58,383 nucleotides of DNA from Rhodoferax sp. (lineage in GTDB: Bacteria > Pseudomonadota > Gammaproteobacteria > Burkholderiales > Burkholderiaceae_C), in contig NZ_JAQTMS010000033.1 of NCBI RefSeq assembly GCF_028714215.1, forward strand, positions 1 through 58,383, given 5' to 3'. Shown in pieces: positions 34,788 to 43,945 of the stretch. The stretch's first letter is position 1. Each line of letters begins with the position of its first letter. Position numbers and translations under genes: made by a program. The notes under the pieces were generated by a model that saw nothing but the letters and a program-made list of their open reading frames with translations, was not told where the DNA came from and ran no database searches.

Positions 34788-36392
34788 ATGCAATCCTATT
34801 TCTCCGGTTTCCAAAAACCCCATGCGTCGGCCCTCAAGACGCTGCCCTTGGCAAGTCGACGGCGCTGGCTGGGCCTGCTGGCCTTGACCGCCGCGCTGAG
34901 CGTCCCTTTCGGCACCGCCTCGGCCGCGCCAGCCAAGGGCGGCGCGGCCAATCTGGCCATGGTGGGCGAGCCGCAAGGCCTGGATCCGATGACCAGCACC
35001 GCCGATCTGGTGGGCACCATCATGCAGCATGTTTACGAGCCGCTCTACACCTTTGACGCCAACTGGAACATGGCGCCCATGCTGGCCGAGAGCCTGCCGC
35101 AAGTCTCGAAAGACGGTCTGAGCTACACCATCCCCCTGCGCAAAGGCGTCAAGTTTCACAACGGTCGCGAAATGAATGCCGATGACGTGGTCGCTTCGCT
35201 GACGCGCTGGATGGAACTGTCGCCGCGCGGCAAGGCCGTAGGCAAGGAAGTTGCCTCCCTGAAGGCCAAGGGTCCACTCAGCGTGGAACTCAAGCTCAAA
35301 GCCCCGTATGCCCCCCTGCTGGCGCAACTGGCCCTGCCCAGCGGCATGGCAGCCATCATGGCCAAGGAGAGCATTGCGCCGCAGTTGAAGGACTTCATCG
35401 GTACCGGCCCCTACAAGTTCAAGGAACGCAAGCCCGACCAATACACCGTGCTGGTACGCCATGACGGCTACAGCGCGCGCAAGGAGCCGGCCAGTGGCTA
35501 CGCCGGTCGGCGCGAGGCCGTGCTGGACGAACTGCGCTTTGTGCCGGTGCCCAATGCCAATACCCGGGTCGAGGGCGTCTTGTCCGGGCAATTCCAGTAC
35601 GCCGACTTGCTGCCGGTGGACGCTGCCGGCCGGATCGACAAAGCCGGCGCCTCCGTGGTGCCCATCGTGACCAAAAATTTTGGTTTCCCCTACATCGTGT
35701 TCAACACCAAGGAAGGTCTGTTGACCTCCCAGCCCTTGCGCCGTGCCGTGCAGGCGGCCGTGGGCGAGGGCGAAATGCTGGCGGCAGCTTTTGGCGACAA
35801 CCGCTTCTTTGTGGTGGAGCCCAACTTCTTCCCCAAGGGAACGCCTTACTACTCGCCGGCCGGCAGCAATCTTTACAACGAACGCAATCCGGCGCTGGGC
35901 AAGGAACTGGCAGCCAAGGCGGGCTACAGCGGGCAGCCGGTGCGCATCATGGCCAGCCGCCAGTACGAATTCCACTACAACATGGCGCTGGTCATGGCCG
36001 AGCAGTTGAAGAAGGCCGGTTTCAAGACCGACCTGCAAGTGGTCGACTGGGCCACGCTGGTGCAGCGCCGCAACGATGCCAAGCTGTGGGATGTGTACTT
36101 CACCCATTCCGGTTTGTTCCCGGAACCGATGCTGTCGCCGCCGCAACTGGGTGACGGCGCGCCCGGCTGGTGGGAGACGCCGGCCAAGAAAGCCACCTTG
36201 GCCGCTTTCAACCAGGAGGCCAATATCGCCAAACGCGGAGCGCTATGGGGCAAGGTCCAGCAAACCGTTTATGACGAGGTGCCTTTTATCGAGGTTGGCA
36301 AATTCAATGCCTTGTCGGCACGTTCGGCCAAGCTGGAAGGCTACACGCCTTCGATCTGGCCGTTCTTCTGGAATACCGGTCTGGCGAAGTAA
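34788..36392 (+). CDS. Peptide/nickel-type ABC importer substrate-binding protein (DppA/OppA family)
   Basis: This 534-residue periplasmic SBP family 5 protein has a signal peptide cleaved after about residue 46 (ASA|AP). 'SRRRWLGLLAL' (23-33) before the hydrophobic stretch resembles a twin-arginine motif. The mature N-terminus 'GEPQGLDPMTSTADLVGTI', 'HVYEPLYTFDANW' and 'GVKFHNGREMNADDVVASL' are characteristic. I chose the ATG at 34788 because AGGAG (34778-34782) lies five bases upstream; the ATG at 34752 lacks this. It leads an eight-gene operon ending with D-aminoacylase, so the ligand may be D-amino-acid-containing di- or tripeptides (inference). Confidence 0.88.
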   Translation: MQSYFSGFQKPHASALKTLPLASRRRWLGLLALTAALSVPFGTASAAPAKGGAANLAMVGEPQGLDPMTSTADLVGTIMQHVYEPLYTFDANWNMAPMLAESLPQVSKDGLSYTIPLRKGVKFHNGREMNADDVVASLTRWMELSPRGKAVGKEVASLKAKGPLSVELKLKAPYAPLLAQLALPSGMAAIMAKESIAPQLKDFIGTGPYKFKERKPDQYTVLVRHDGYSARKEPASGYAGRREAVLDELRFVPVPNANTRVEGVLSGQFQYADLLPVDAAGRIDKAGASVVPIVTKNFGFPYIVFNTKEGLLTSQPLRRAVQAAVGEGEMLAAAFGDNRFFVVEPNFFPKGTPYYSPAGSNLYNERNPALGKELAAKAGYSGQPVRIMASRQYEFHYNMALVMAEQLKKAGFKTDLQVVDWATLVQRRNDAKLWDVYFTHSGLFPEPMLSPPQLGDGAPGWWETPAKKATLAAFNQEANIAKRGALWGKVQQTVYDEVPFIEVGKFNALSARSAKLEGYTPSIWPFFWNTGLAK

Positions 36393-36404
36393 GGACGCAA
36401 GCCG

Positions 36405-37352
36405 ATGCGCTTTTTGCTCAAGCGCCTGGCCGGCGCCGCCGTGGTGCTGGTCATCGTGGCGGTGCTGGTTTTCCTGCTGACGCGCCTGGCGTCGGGCGAC
36501 CCGATGGCCTTGCTGCTGGGCGATCAAGCCACGGCGGCCGATATTGCCAAGGCCCGCACGCAGTATGGACTGGACCAGCCGTTGCCGGCGCAGTTCGCGC
36601 TGTGGCTGGGCGAACTGGCGCAGGGCAATCTGGGGCAGTCCATTTTTCTGCAACGCCCGGTGGCGCAGGCTTTGCTGGAGCGTGCCGAGCCGACCCTGTT
36701 TCTGGCCTTGTTTGCGGTGGCCATCGCGGCCCTCATCGGAATACCCTGCGGCATGGCGGCGGCCATCTGGCGCGGCAGCGCCGCCGACCAAGGTTTAAGC
36801 GGTCTGGCCATGCTGGGCGCCAGTATTCCCAGCTTCTGGATGGGCTTGATCCTGATCCAGTTTTTTGCCGTGCACCTGGGCTGGTTTCCGGCCTCCGGTT
36901 ACGGTGACCCCGGCATGGGCCTGGGCCAGCGCCTGTACCACCTGGCCTTACCGGCGGCGGTGCTGGGCCTTTTGAATTCGGCCCTGATCATCCGCTTCAC
37001 CCGCGCCTCCATGCTTGACATACTGGGTGAGGATTTTGTCCGGACGGCGCGTGCCAAGGGACTGCCGGAATGGGTGGTGATGGTCAATCATGTACTGCGC
37101 AACGCGCTGGTGCCCATCATTACGGTGCTGGGCCTGACCACCGCGCTGATGATTGGCGGCACCGTGGTGACTGAGACGGTGTTCAATTTGCCGGGCGTCG
37201 GCAATCTGGTAGTGCGTGCCGTGCTGCGCCGCGACTATCCGGTGATTCAGGGCACCCTGCTGGTGATTGCCGGCATTTACGTTTTCATCAACCTGGTGAT
37301 CGACCTGCTTTACACCCTGGTCGACCCGCGTATTCGGCTGGAGTCGTCATGA
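36405..37352 (+). CDS. Peptide ABC importer permease (DppB-like)
   Basis: This 315-residue inner-membrane permease has six predicted helices, the first at residues 8-30. 'ARTQYGLDQPLPAQFALWL' near residue 50 is the typical periplasmic loop of DppB/OppB. The EAA-type loop, 'EDFVRTARAKGLPEWVVMV', is near residue 207. 'GGTVVTETVFNLPGVGNLV' is a hallmark of the family. Its stop overlaps the next start by four bases. Confidence 0.92.
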   Translation: MRFLLKRLAGAAVVLVIVAVLVFLLTRLASGDPMALLLGDQATAADIAKARTQYGLDQPLPAQFALWLGELAQGNLGQSIFLQRPVAQALLERAEPTLFLALFAVAIAALIGIPCGMAAAIWRGSAADQGLSGLAMLGASIPSFWMGLILIQFFAVHLGWFPASGYGDPGMGLGQRLYHLALPAAVLGLLNSALIIRFTRASMLDILGEDFVRTARAKGLPEWVVMVNHVLRNALVPIITVLGLTTALMIGGTVVTETVFNLPGVGNLVVRAVLRRDYPVIQGTLLVIAGIYVFINLVIDLLYTLVDPRIRLESS

Positions 37353-38224
37353 AGTTCCTGGCCGCATTCATGGCGCGGCGCAGCGCCCCCCTGGCTCTGC
37401 TGCTGGGCCGCCTGTTCGCCCGAAAAATCGTCTTGGCGGCGGCCCTGCTGCTGGCCCTGGTGGTCTGCGTCGCCACCTTCTATCCCTGGCTGTCGGCGGC
37501 CGACCCGAATGCCATTGCTGTCACTGAGCGCCTGTTTGCGCCATCCTGGGTGCATTGGGCCGGGACCGACGAGTTGGGGCGCGACGTGCTGCTGCGCATC
37601 GTGCACGGCGCGCGTTACTCGCTGCTGATTGGTTTCGTCACCGCCGCTGGCGCCGTTGTGTTGGGGACCTTGATGGGGGTGCTGGCAGGATTTTTCCGGC
37701 CGCTGGATGCGCCCTTGATGCGCCTGGTCGATGCCATGATGTCCTTCCCCGACATCCTGCTGGGCATTGCGCTGGTGTCCATCCTGGGAGTGTCGCTGTG
37801 GAACGTGATGCTGGCGCTGGTCATCGTCTACACACCGCGTGTGGCGCGGGTGGTGCGCGCCGCCACCCTGGTGCTGCGCGAGCTGTTGTTCGTCGACGCG
37901 GCACGCGCCCTGGGGGTGCGGACGGCGCGCATTTTGTGGTCGCACATTTTGCCGAATCTGATGTCGCCGATTCTGGTGCAAGTGACCTTCATCTTCGCCT
38001 ATGCGATTCTGGCCGAGGCTGGCTTGTCTTTTCTTGGCGTCGGCGTGCCGCCGGATATTCCAACCTGGGGCACCATGATTGCCGGCAGTCTGGAGTATTC
38101 CGACAAGGCTTTCTGGACCATTTTGTTTCCTGGCCTGGCGATTGTGCTGACCGCCGTGTCGCTGCAAATGCTGGGTGACGGCGTGCGCGATCTGCTCGAT
38201 CCCAAACTGAAAAAGGCGGTATAA
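37349..38224 (+). CDS. Peptide ABC importer permease (DppC-like)
   Basis: This 291-residue partner permease has an N-terminal helix (residues about 25-48) and 'WAGTDELGRDVLLRIVHGAR', the DppC/OppC signature, near residue 69. The EAA loop is 'VDAARALGVRTARILWSHI' near residue 184, followed by 'EAGLSFLGVGVPPDIPTWG'. It starts within the dppB-like stop (ATGA) and is followed two bases after its stop by the first ATPase. Confidence 0.92.
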   Translation: MKFLAAFMARRSAPLALLLGRLFARKIVLAAALLLALVVCVATFYPWLSAADPNAIAVTERLFAPSWVHWAGTDELGRDVLLRIVHGARYSLLIGFVTAAGAVVLGTLMGVLAGFFRPLDAPLMRLVDAMMSFPDILLGIALVSILGVSLWNVMLALVIVYTPRVARVVRAATLVLRELLFVDAARALGVRTARILWSHILPNLMSPILVQVTFIFAYAILAEAGLSFLGVGVPPDIPTWGTMIAGSLEYSDKAFWTILFPGLAIVLTAVSLQMLGDGVRDLLDPKLKKAV

Positions 38225-38226
38225 AA

Positions 38227-39276
38227 GTGACCCCCGCGCTTGTCGCTCCACGGCTTGAGGTGCGTGGTCTTTCCACCTCGTTTGCCACCGATGCGGGACG
38301 TATCCAGAGCGTCGCCGACGTATCTTTCAGCATTGCCCCCGGCGAAACGCTGGCGCTGGTTGGCGAGTCGGGCTCCGGCAAGTCGGTGACCAGCCTGTCC
38401 TTGATGGGCTTGCACGCCAAAACCTCGCAGGCGCGCATGGAGGGCGAGGCCTGGTTTGTGCGCCGCGACGGCGTGCGCGTGAATCTGCTGGCGTTGCCGG
38501 AGGCCGGTCTGCGGGCCTTGCGCGGGAACGAGATGGCGATGATTTTTCAGGAACCCATGACCAGTCTGAACCCGGTACTCACCGTCGGCGAGCAGATTGC
38601 CGAGGCGGTCCGTTGGCACCTGAAGCTGGATCGCCGGGCGGCCCAGGCGCAGGCCTTGCGCATGCTGGAACTGGTGGAAATTCCGGCGGCGGCGCGGCGT
38701 GTCAAGGAGTACCCGCACCAACTCTCCGGTGGCATGCGCCAGCGCGTCATGATTGCGCTGGCAATGTCCTGCAATCCGACACTGCTGATCGCCGACGAGC
38801 CGACCACGGCGCTGGACGTCACCATCCAGGCGCAGATCCTGGCCTTGATGGGACGCTTGCAAAAGGAAACCGGCATGAGCCTGCTGTTCATCACCCACAA
38901 CCTGGGTGTGGTGGCGCAGTATGCCGACACGGTAGCGGTGATGTACGCTGGCCGCATCGTGGAGGCGGCTCCGGTGCACGCACTTTTTGGCCAGCCCCAG
39001 CACCCCTACACGCGTGGCTTGCTGGCCTGCCTGCCGGGCATTGCGCGGCAGCGGGCCAAGGCTACCGGCAGCGCGCCGGGACAGCGGCGCCGTCTGGACG
39101 CCATTGCCGGCCAGGTGTCCGGCCCCTTCGCCGCGCCCCCCGGCTGTGCTTTCGCGCCCCGTTGCCCGCAGTACGGGGCCGACTGCGATCGGCAGATGCC
39201 AGGGCTGCAAGCCCAGGGGGAACAACGCCTGGTGCGATGCATCAATGTGCAAGGCAAGGTCGAGGTGCCGGCATGA
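38227..39276 (+). CDS. Peptide ABC importer ATPase 1 (DppD-like)
   Basis: This 349-residue ATPase starts at GTG 38227. Walker A is GESGSGKS near residue 46, the signature '[19 protein letters not shown]' near 166, and Walker B/Glu '[14 protein letters not shown]' near 188. The C-terminal oligopeptide/dipeptide extension (about 255-349) contains Cys residues in '[15 protein letters not shown]', as usual in DppD/OppD, where such cysteines can hold an Fe-S cluster. It works as a heterodimer with the next gene, whose start overlaps its stop. Confidence 0.93.
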   Translation: MTPALVAPRLEVRGLSTSFATDAGRIQSVADVSFSIAPGETLALVGESGSGKSVTSLSLMGLHAKTSQARMEGEAWFVRRDGVRVNLLALPEAGLRALRGNEMAMIFQEPMTSLNPVLTVGEQIAEAVRWHLKLDRRAAQAQALRMLELVEIPAAARRVKEYPHQLSGGMRQRVMIALAMSCNPTLLIADEPTTALDVTIQAQILALMGRLQKETGMSLLFITHNLGVVAQYADTVAVMYAGRIVEAAPVHALFGQPQHPYTRGLLACLPGIARQRAKATGSAPGQRRRLDAIAGQVSGPFAAPPGCAFAPRCPQYGADCDRQMPGLQAQGEQRLVRCINVQGKVEVPA

Positions 39277-40259
39277 AGCCGAACGACAATCTGGTCGATA
39301 TTCGGGCCTTGAGCAAATACTTCGGCGGCGGCAAGCATCCGGTGCGGGCGGTCGACGATGTCAGCTTTTCGATTCGTCGCGGTGAAACGCTGGGGCTGGT
39401 CGGCGAGTCGGGATCCGGCAAGAGCACCATAGGCCGCCTGTTGACCCGGCTGGTGGACCCGACCGCCGGTCAGATGTTTTATGACGACCAGGGCAGCGGC
39501 GCTGCGCTTGACCTGGCGACCTTGTCGCAAGCGCAGTACCGGCCCTTGCGCTCCAGAATCCAGATCATTTTTCAGGACCCTTACGCCAGCCTCAATCCGC
39601 GCATGCGCATCCGGCAAGTGCTGGCCGAAGCGCTCGATACGCATGGTCTGGCCAAGGGAGCGGCGCGGCTGCCGCGTATTCATGCCCTGTTGGAACAGGT
39701 CGGTTTACGGCCCGAGCATGCGGAGCGTTTTCCGCACGAATTCTCCGGTGGCCAAAGACAGCGCATCGGCATTGCCCGCGCGCTGGCGGTGGAACCCCGT
39801 TTCATCGTGGCCGACGAGCCCTTGTCGGCGCTGGACGTCTCGATCCAGGCCCAGGTGGTGAACCTGCTGGGAGAATTGAAGGATCAGTTGGGCCTGACCA
39901 TCCTCTTCATTTCGCACGACCTGGACGTGGTGGAATACCTGTGCGACCGAGTGGTGGTGCTGTACCTGGGGCGGGTCATGGAGATTGCTCCCACCGACGC
40001 GCTGTATGCGCAGCCGCGGCACCCCTATACCCAGGCCTTGCTGGCGGCGGCGCCCATACCCGACCCGACGCAACGCCGTACCATAGCGCTGCTGCAGGGG
40101 GACCTGCCCAGCCCCGCCAACCCGCCCTCGGGCTGTGTCTTTCGCACCCGTTGCCCCCACGCAATAGCCGAATGTGCAAGTACCGAGGCGGTTTTGCGTG
40201 AAGTGCAGCCCGACCACTGGAACGCCTGCTGGCGTACCGATATTCACTATTCAAAATGA
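39273..40259 (+). CDS. Peptide ABC importer ATPase 2 (DppF-like)
   Basis: This 328-residue ATPase has its start at the ATG 39273, overlapping the preceding stop; the longer open frame upstream is a shadow. Walker A is GESGSGKST near residue 44, followed by the DppF/OppF hallmark '[16 protein letters not shown]' near 99. The ABC signature is '[17 protein letters not shown]', Walker B '[14 protein letters not shown]', and the C-terminal domain again has paired cysteines ('[15 protein letters not shown]'). Its stop overlaps the start of the PLP enzyme, tying import to catabolism. Confidence 0.93.
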   Translation: MKPNDNLVDIRALSKYFGGGKHPVRAVDDVSFSIRRGETLGLVGESGSGKSTIGRLLTRLVDPTAGQMFYDDQGSGAALDLATLSQAQYRPLRSRIQIIFQDPYASLNPRMRIRQVLAEALDTHGLAKGAARLPRIHALLEQVGLRPEHAERFPHEFSGGQRQRIGIARALAVEPRFIVADEPLSALDVSIQAQVVNLLGELKDQLGLTILFISHDLDVVEYLCDRVVVLYLGRVMEIAPTDALYAQPRHPYTQALLAAAPIPDPTQRRTIALLQGDLPSPANPPSGCVFRTRCPHAIAECASTEAVLREVQPDHWNACWRTDIHYSK

Positions 40260-41527
40260 ACACCGATTTCACCCTGGACCACAGCTACAAGAGTTTCCCC
40301 CTCACTGCCGCGCCCTGCCTGGCCAGCGAGTTGCCGGCCAAGGGCTGGAACCTGCTGGCCAATGACCTGCCGTTTCCGCTGGCGGTGATCCGCCGCAGCG
40401 CCCTGGAGCACAACCTGGCCTGGATGCAGGCCTACGCCCAGCGCAAGGGCGTGGCGCTGGCACCGCATGGCAAGACCAGCATGTCGCCGGAACTGTTCCG
40501 GCGGCAACTGGCGGCCGGCGCCTGGGGTCTGACCTTTGCCACCGTGTACCAGGTGGCGGTCGGGGTCGAGGCCGGTGCGCGCCGCATCATCATCGCCAAC
40601 CAGGTGGTGTGCGATGCCGACCTGGATGGCTTGAGCATGTTGCTGGCGCGTCAGACCGATTTGCGGGTCTGGTTCCTGGTCGATTCTCTGGCGCAACTGG
40701 CGCTGCTAGAAGACTGGGCCAGCCGGCGTTCCGCGACCCTTCCCTTCGATGTCCTGCTGGAGATGGGTATAGCCGGTCAACGCACCGGTTGCCGCACGCT
40801 GGAGCAAGCGCTGCGCCTGGCGCAGGCCCTGGCGGCGTCTCCGGTGGTCCGCTTCGGCGGGATTGAATGCTACGAAGGTGTCGTCACACGCTGTGACAGC
40901 GAGCACGACGCGCGCGAAGTCACGGCCCTGCTGCGGCGCGTGATCGAAGTGGTGCGAGTCTGTGACCAACAAAAACTGTTTGCCGGAGAAGAAGTGCTGG
41001 TCAGTGCCGGCGGCTCGGCGGTGTTCGATCTGGTGCTGCCGCTGCTGCGCCTGCAGGGTTTGTCGCGCCCTGTGCAAGGGGTGCTGCGCTCGGGCTGCTA
41101 CATCACGCACGACCACGGCAACTATGCGCGCTTTTTGCTGCAACTGGAAAAGCGTGAAGGGCTGACCGGCTCGCTGCGAGCGGCACTGGAAGTGTGGGCC
41201 ATGGTGCAGTCGGTGCCGGAACCGGGCCTGGCCTTGTTGACCTGCGGCCGCCGCGATATCTCTTACGACATCGAGCTACCCATCCCCCAGCATTACGCGG
41301 CGCGCGGCGAGCGTCAAGCCAGGGCGGTGCCGGCGGACTGGAAGATCGGCGCCCTGAACGACCAGCATGCCTACCTTCGCTTCGACCCGGCCGGTCTGGT
41401 GCCGGCGGTGGGCGACCGCGTCGGACTGGGAATCTCCCATCCCTGCACCACGTTTGACAAGTGGCGCTGGCTGCCCCTGGTGGAAGACGACTACGCCGTC
41501 ACGGGCGCGGTCAGCACCCGGTTTTAA
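40256..41527 (+). CDS. DSD1-type PLP enzyme (D-serine/D-threonine dehydratase-like amino acid deaminase)
   Basis: This 423-residue fold-III enzyme is related to alanine racemase and eukaryotic D-serine dehydratase. The PLP lysine is Lys73 in 'LAPHGKTSMSP'. The C-terminal 'GISHPCTTFDKWRW' carries the His-Pro-Cys zinc ligands of the DSD1 family. It should eliminate water (or ammonia) from D-serine or D-threonine to give a keto acid through an enamine, the intermediate that RidA clears. It sits between the peptide importer and the RpiR regulator with overlapping or nearly abutting ends. Substrate preference is not readable from sequence. Confidence 0.85.
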   Translation: MNTDFTLDHSYKSFPLTAAPCLASELPAKGWNLLANDLPFPLAVIRRSALEHNLAWMQAYAQRKGVALAPHGKTSMSPELFRRQLAAGAWGLTFATVYQVAVGVEAGARRIIIANQVVCDADLDGLSMLLARQTDLRVWFLVDSLAQLALLEDWASRRSATLPFDVLLEMGIAGQRTGCRTLEQALRLAQALAASPVVRFGGIECYEGVVTRCDSEHDAREVTALLRRVIEVVRVCDQQKLFAGEEVLVSAGGSAVFDLVLPLLRLQGLSRPVQGVLRSGCYITHDHGNYARFLLQLEKREGLTGSLRAALEVWAMVQSVPEPGLALLTCGRRDISYDIELPIPQHYAARGERQARAVPADWKIGALNDQHAYLRFDPAGLVPAVGDRVGLGISHPCTTFDKWRWLPLVEDDYAVTGAVSTRF

Positions 41528-41529
41528 GG

Positions 41530-42474
41530 ATGCTGGCCTTGAGTTCCATGAGTTCTCCCAAACAGGGTTTGTTGCAGCAACTGCGTGAGCGGCTGTCCGA
41601 GCTGCCGCAGGCACAGCGCAAGGTGGCGCAAGGCATACTGGAAGATCCACGCGCCGCCGCCGGTGCCACGGTGGAGCAGTTGGCGCAAGCGGCGCAGGTT
41701 TCCATGCCCACGGTGGTACGCACCTGCCGCGGCTTTGGCTACGGCTCGGTGCGCGATTTCATGCTGGCCCTGGCGCAGGATCTGGTGGTGTCGGGCTCGC
41801 ACTTGCACCGCAGCGTGTCGCCCGACGACTCGGCGCAACAGGTGGCCAGCAAGATCATCCACGCGGCGGTGGTCTCGCTCACGGATCTGGGGCGGCGCAT
41901 CGACGCCGACATGATTGACCGGGTCGCCACCCGCCTGGCGCAGGCGCGGCGCATCGATTGCTATTCGGTCGGTGCCGCCTCCACCTTCATGGCCAACGAG
42001 TTGCAAAGCCGTCTGTTCCGCATGGGCCGCAGCGCCAACGCCATATTCGATGCGCACCAGCAACTGGTTTCCGCCAGCACACTGGGACCCGACGGCGTGG
42101 CTTTCGTCATCTCGCACGTGGGCAGCATGCCTTACACGCTGGAGGCGGCTAGGTTCGCGCGCTCGCAGGGCGCCACAGTGGTGGCCTTGACGCAGCCCGA
42201 CACGCCACTGGCCCAGATCGCCGATCTGCTGCTGGCGGTTTCGGTGCCGCCGGATGCGGTGATGCGTGTCGGAACCGAGGCTTATCTGGCGCATTTGCTG
42301 GTGATCGAAATTTTGATGGTTCGTCTGGCGCAGCAACTGGGCCCCCAGGTGACCCATGGCTTGGCGCAGTTCAAGCAATTGCTGCAAAAACATGGCTTCG
42401 ACAGCGCCGAATACGCCGGTTTTACCGACAGCGGGGCGGATCACGTCAGCGACCAGCGGAAAGACAAAACCTGA
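41530..42474 (+). CDS. RpiR/MurR-family transcriptional regulator
   Basis: This 314-residue regulator has an N-terminal HTH_6 domain (about residues 10-85, 'LSELPQAQRKVAQGILEDP', 'AAQVSMPTVVRTCRGFGYG') and a C-terminal SIS domain (about 130-265; 'IDCYSVGAASTFMANELQSR'). SIS domains bind phosphosugars or amino-sugar derivatives such as MurNAc-6-P. I start at the ATG 41530, two bases after the DSD1-like stop; the ATG at 41548 is possible. It is embedded in the operon it probably controls, through the palindrome TGTAAA-N3-TTTACA upstream of dppA. The effector could be a peptide or amino sugar from peptidoglycan (inference). Confidence 0.9.
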   Translation: MLALSSMSSPKQGLLQQLRERLSELPQAQRKVAQGILEDPRAAAGATVEQLAQAAQVSMPTVVRTCRGFGYGSVRDFMLALAQDLVVSGSHLHRSVSPDDSAQQVASKIIHAAVVSLTDLGRRIDADMIDRVATRLAQARRIDCYSVGAASTFMANELQSRLFRMGRSANAIFDAHQQLVSASTLGPDGVAFVISHVGSMPYTLEAARFARSQGATVVALTQPDTPLAQIADLLLAVSVPPDAVMRVGTEAYLAHLLVIEILMVRLAQQLGPQVTHGLAQFKQLLQKHGFDSAEYAGFTDSGADHVSDQRKDKT

Positions 42475-42475
42475 A

Positions 42476-43945
42476 ATGACGCGTGCAACATTACTGAAAA
42501 ATGGTTTGATCGTGGACGGCAACAACTGCCCGGCCTGGCGCGGCGATGTGCTGCTGGCCGGCGACCGGATCGTGGCGCTGGCCGCGCCGGGCCAGATCGC
42601 GCCGGAGGTGATGACCGGCATTGGCCGGGATCTGGAAGAAATCGATTGCACCGGAAAAGTCATTGCGCCGGGTTTCATCGACGTGCATACGCATGACGAT
42701 GCCGCGGTGCTGGATGCCCCGGCCATGACGCCCAAACTTTCGCAGGGCGTGACCACCGTGGTGGTGGGCAATTGCGGCATCTCCCTGGTGCCTCTGGTGA
42801 CGACCGAGCCGGTGGCGTCCCTGGCCTTGCTGGGGCGCCGGCAGTTCCGCTTTCCCGCCATGAGGGACTATGCGCGGGCCGTCGATGCGGCCACGCCAGG
42901 CGTCAATGTGGCGGCACTGGTGGGCCACAGCACGCTGCGCCTACGCCACATGAAACGCCTGGACCAGCCGGCCCGGGACGACGAATTGGCGGCGATGGTG
43001 AAGGACCTGGAGAGTGCCATGGCGGCCGGTGCACTGGGCTTGTCGTCCGGCGTTTTCTATCAGGAGGCGTATGCGGCGGACCAGACCGAGTTGAGCGCGC
43101 TGGCGTGTGCCGCCGCGCGGTCCGGCGGCGTTTATGCGACGCATATCCGGGACGAGTTGGCGGGCATTCTGCCGGCCCTGCAGGAGGCGGCTCTGACGGC
43201 ACGCCAGGCCGGCTTGCCGCTGGTCCTGTCGCACCACAAATGCGCCGGCCCGGCCAACTGGGGGCGCACGCGCGAAACCTTGCCCTTGATCGAGCAACTG
43301 TCACGCGAGCAGGACATCGGCATGGACGTCTACCCCTACACGGCCGGCTCCACGGTGTTGCGCGAAGACCTGGTGGATGGTGTGATCGATATTCTGATCA
43401 CCGGCAGCCAGCCGCATCCCGAGTTGGCGGGGCGCTATCTGGCAGATATCGCCAAGCTGTGGGGCTTGACGCAGCAAGAGGCCTGCCGGCGTTTGATACC
43501 CGGCGGTGCCTGTTATTTTCAAATGCGGGAAGACGATGTGGAGCGCGTGCTGGCGCATCCCCTGTCGATGATAGGTTCGGATGGCCTGCCGCACGACGAG
43601 CGGCCGCATCCCCGGCTGTGGGGGACTTTCCCGCGGGTGCTGGCCTGCTACTGGCGTGAAAAAGGTCTGCTGCCGTTGGAGCAGGCGGTGCACAAGATGA
43701 CCGGTTTGTCGGCGCGACGTTTCAAGCTGGAGCGGCGCGGCTTGCTCAAGCCCGGCTATATGGCCGATGTGCTGGTGTTTGACCCGGACCGGGTGAAGGA
43801 TTTGGCGACCTTCGAGAACCCCATCCAGTTCAGTGCCGGCATCGAGCGGGTTTGGGTCAACGGAGTCTTGAGCTACACCGAAACCGCCCGCGCAACCGGG
43901 GCGCGGGCCGGTCGTTTTGTGCGCAGAGGGCGGGCCGAGTACTAG
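42476..43945 (+). CDS. N-acyl-D-amino-acid deacylase (D-aminoacylase)
   Basis: This 489-residue amidohydrolase-superfamily enzyme removes the acyl group from N-acyl-D-amino acids. The metal motif HTHDD is at residues 71-75 and the metal-bridging Cys100 is in 'VVGNCGIS'. 'ATHIRDE', 'LSHHKCAG' and '[19 protein letters not shown]' match further metal/substrate sites of the family. I start at the ATG 42476, one base after the preceding stop. It is last gene of the operon and would feed free D-amino acids to the DSD1-like enzyme. Its TAG stop interlocks with that of convergent dcuB in the tetramer CTAG. Confidence 0.9.
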   Translation: MTRATLLKNGLIVDGNNCPAWRGDVLLAGDRIVALAAPGQIAPEVMTGIGRDLEEIDCTGKVIAPGFIDVHTHDDAAVLDAPAMTPKLSQGVTTVVVGNCGISLVPLVTTEPVASLALLGRRQFRFPAMRDYARAVDAATPGVNVAALVGHSTLRLRHMKRLDQPARDDELAAMVKDLESAMAAGALGLSSGVFYQEAYAADQTELSALACAAARSGGVYATHIRDELAGILPALQEAALTARQAGLPLVLSHHKCAGPANWGRTRETLPLIEQLSREQDIGMDVYPYTAGSTVLREDLVDGVIDILITGSQPHPELAGRYLADIAKLWGLTQQEACRRLIPGGACYFQMREDDVERVLAHPLSMIGSDGLPHDERPHPRLWGTFPRVLACYWREKGLLPLEQAVHKMTGLSARRFKLERRGLLKPGYMADVLVFDPDRVKDLATFENPIQFSAGIERVWVNGVLSYTETARATGARAGRFVRRGRAEY

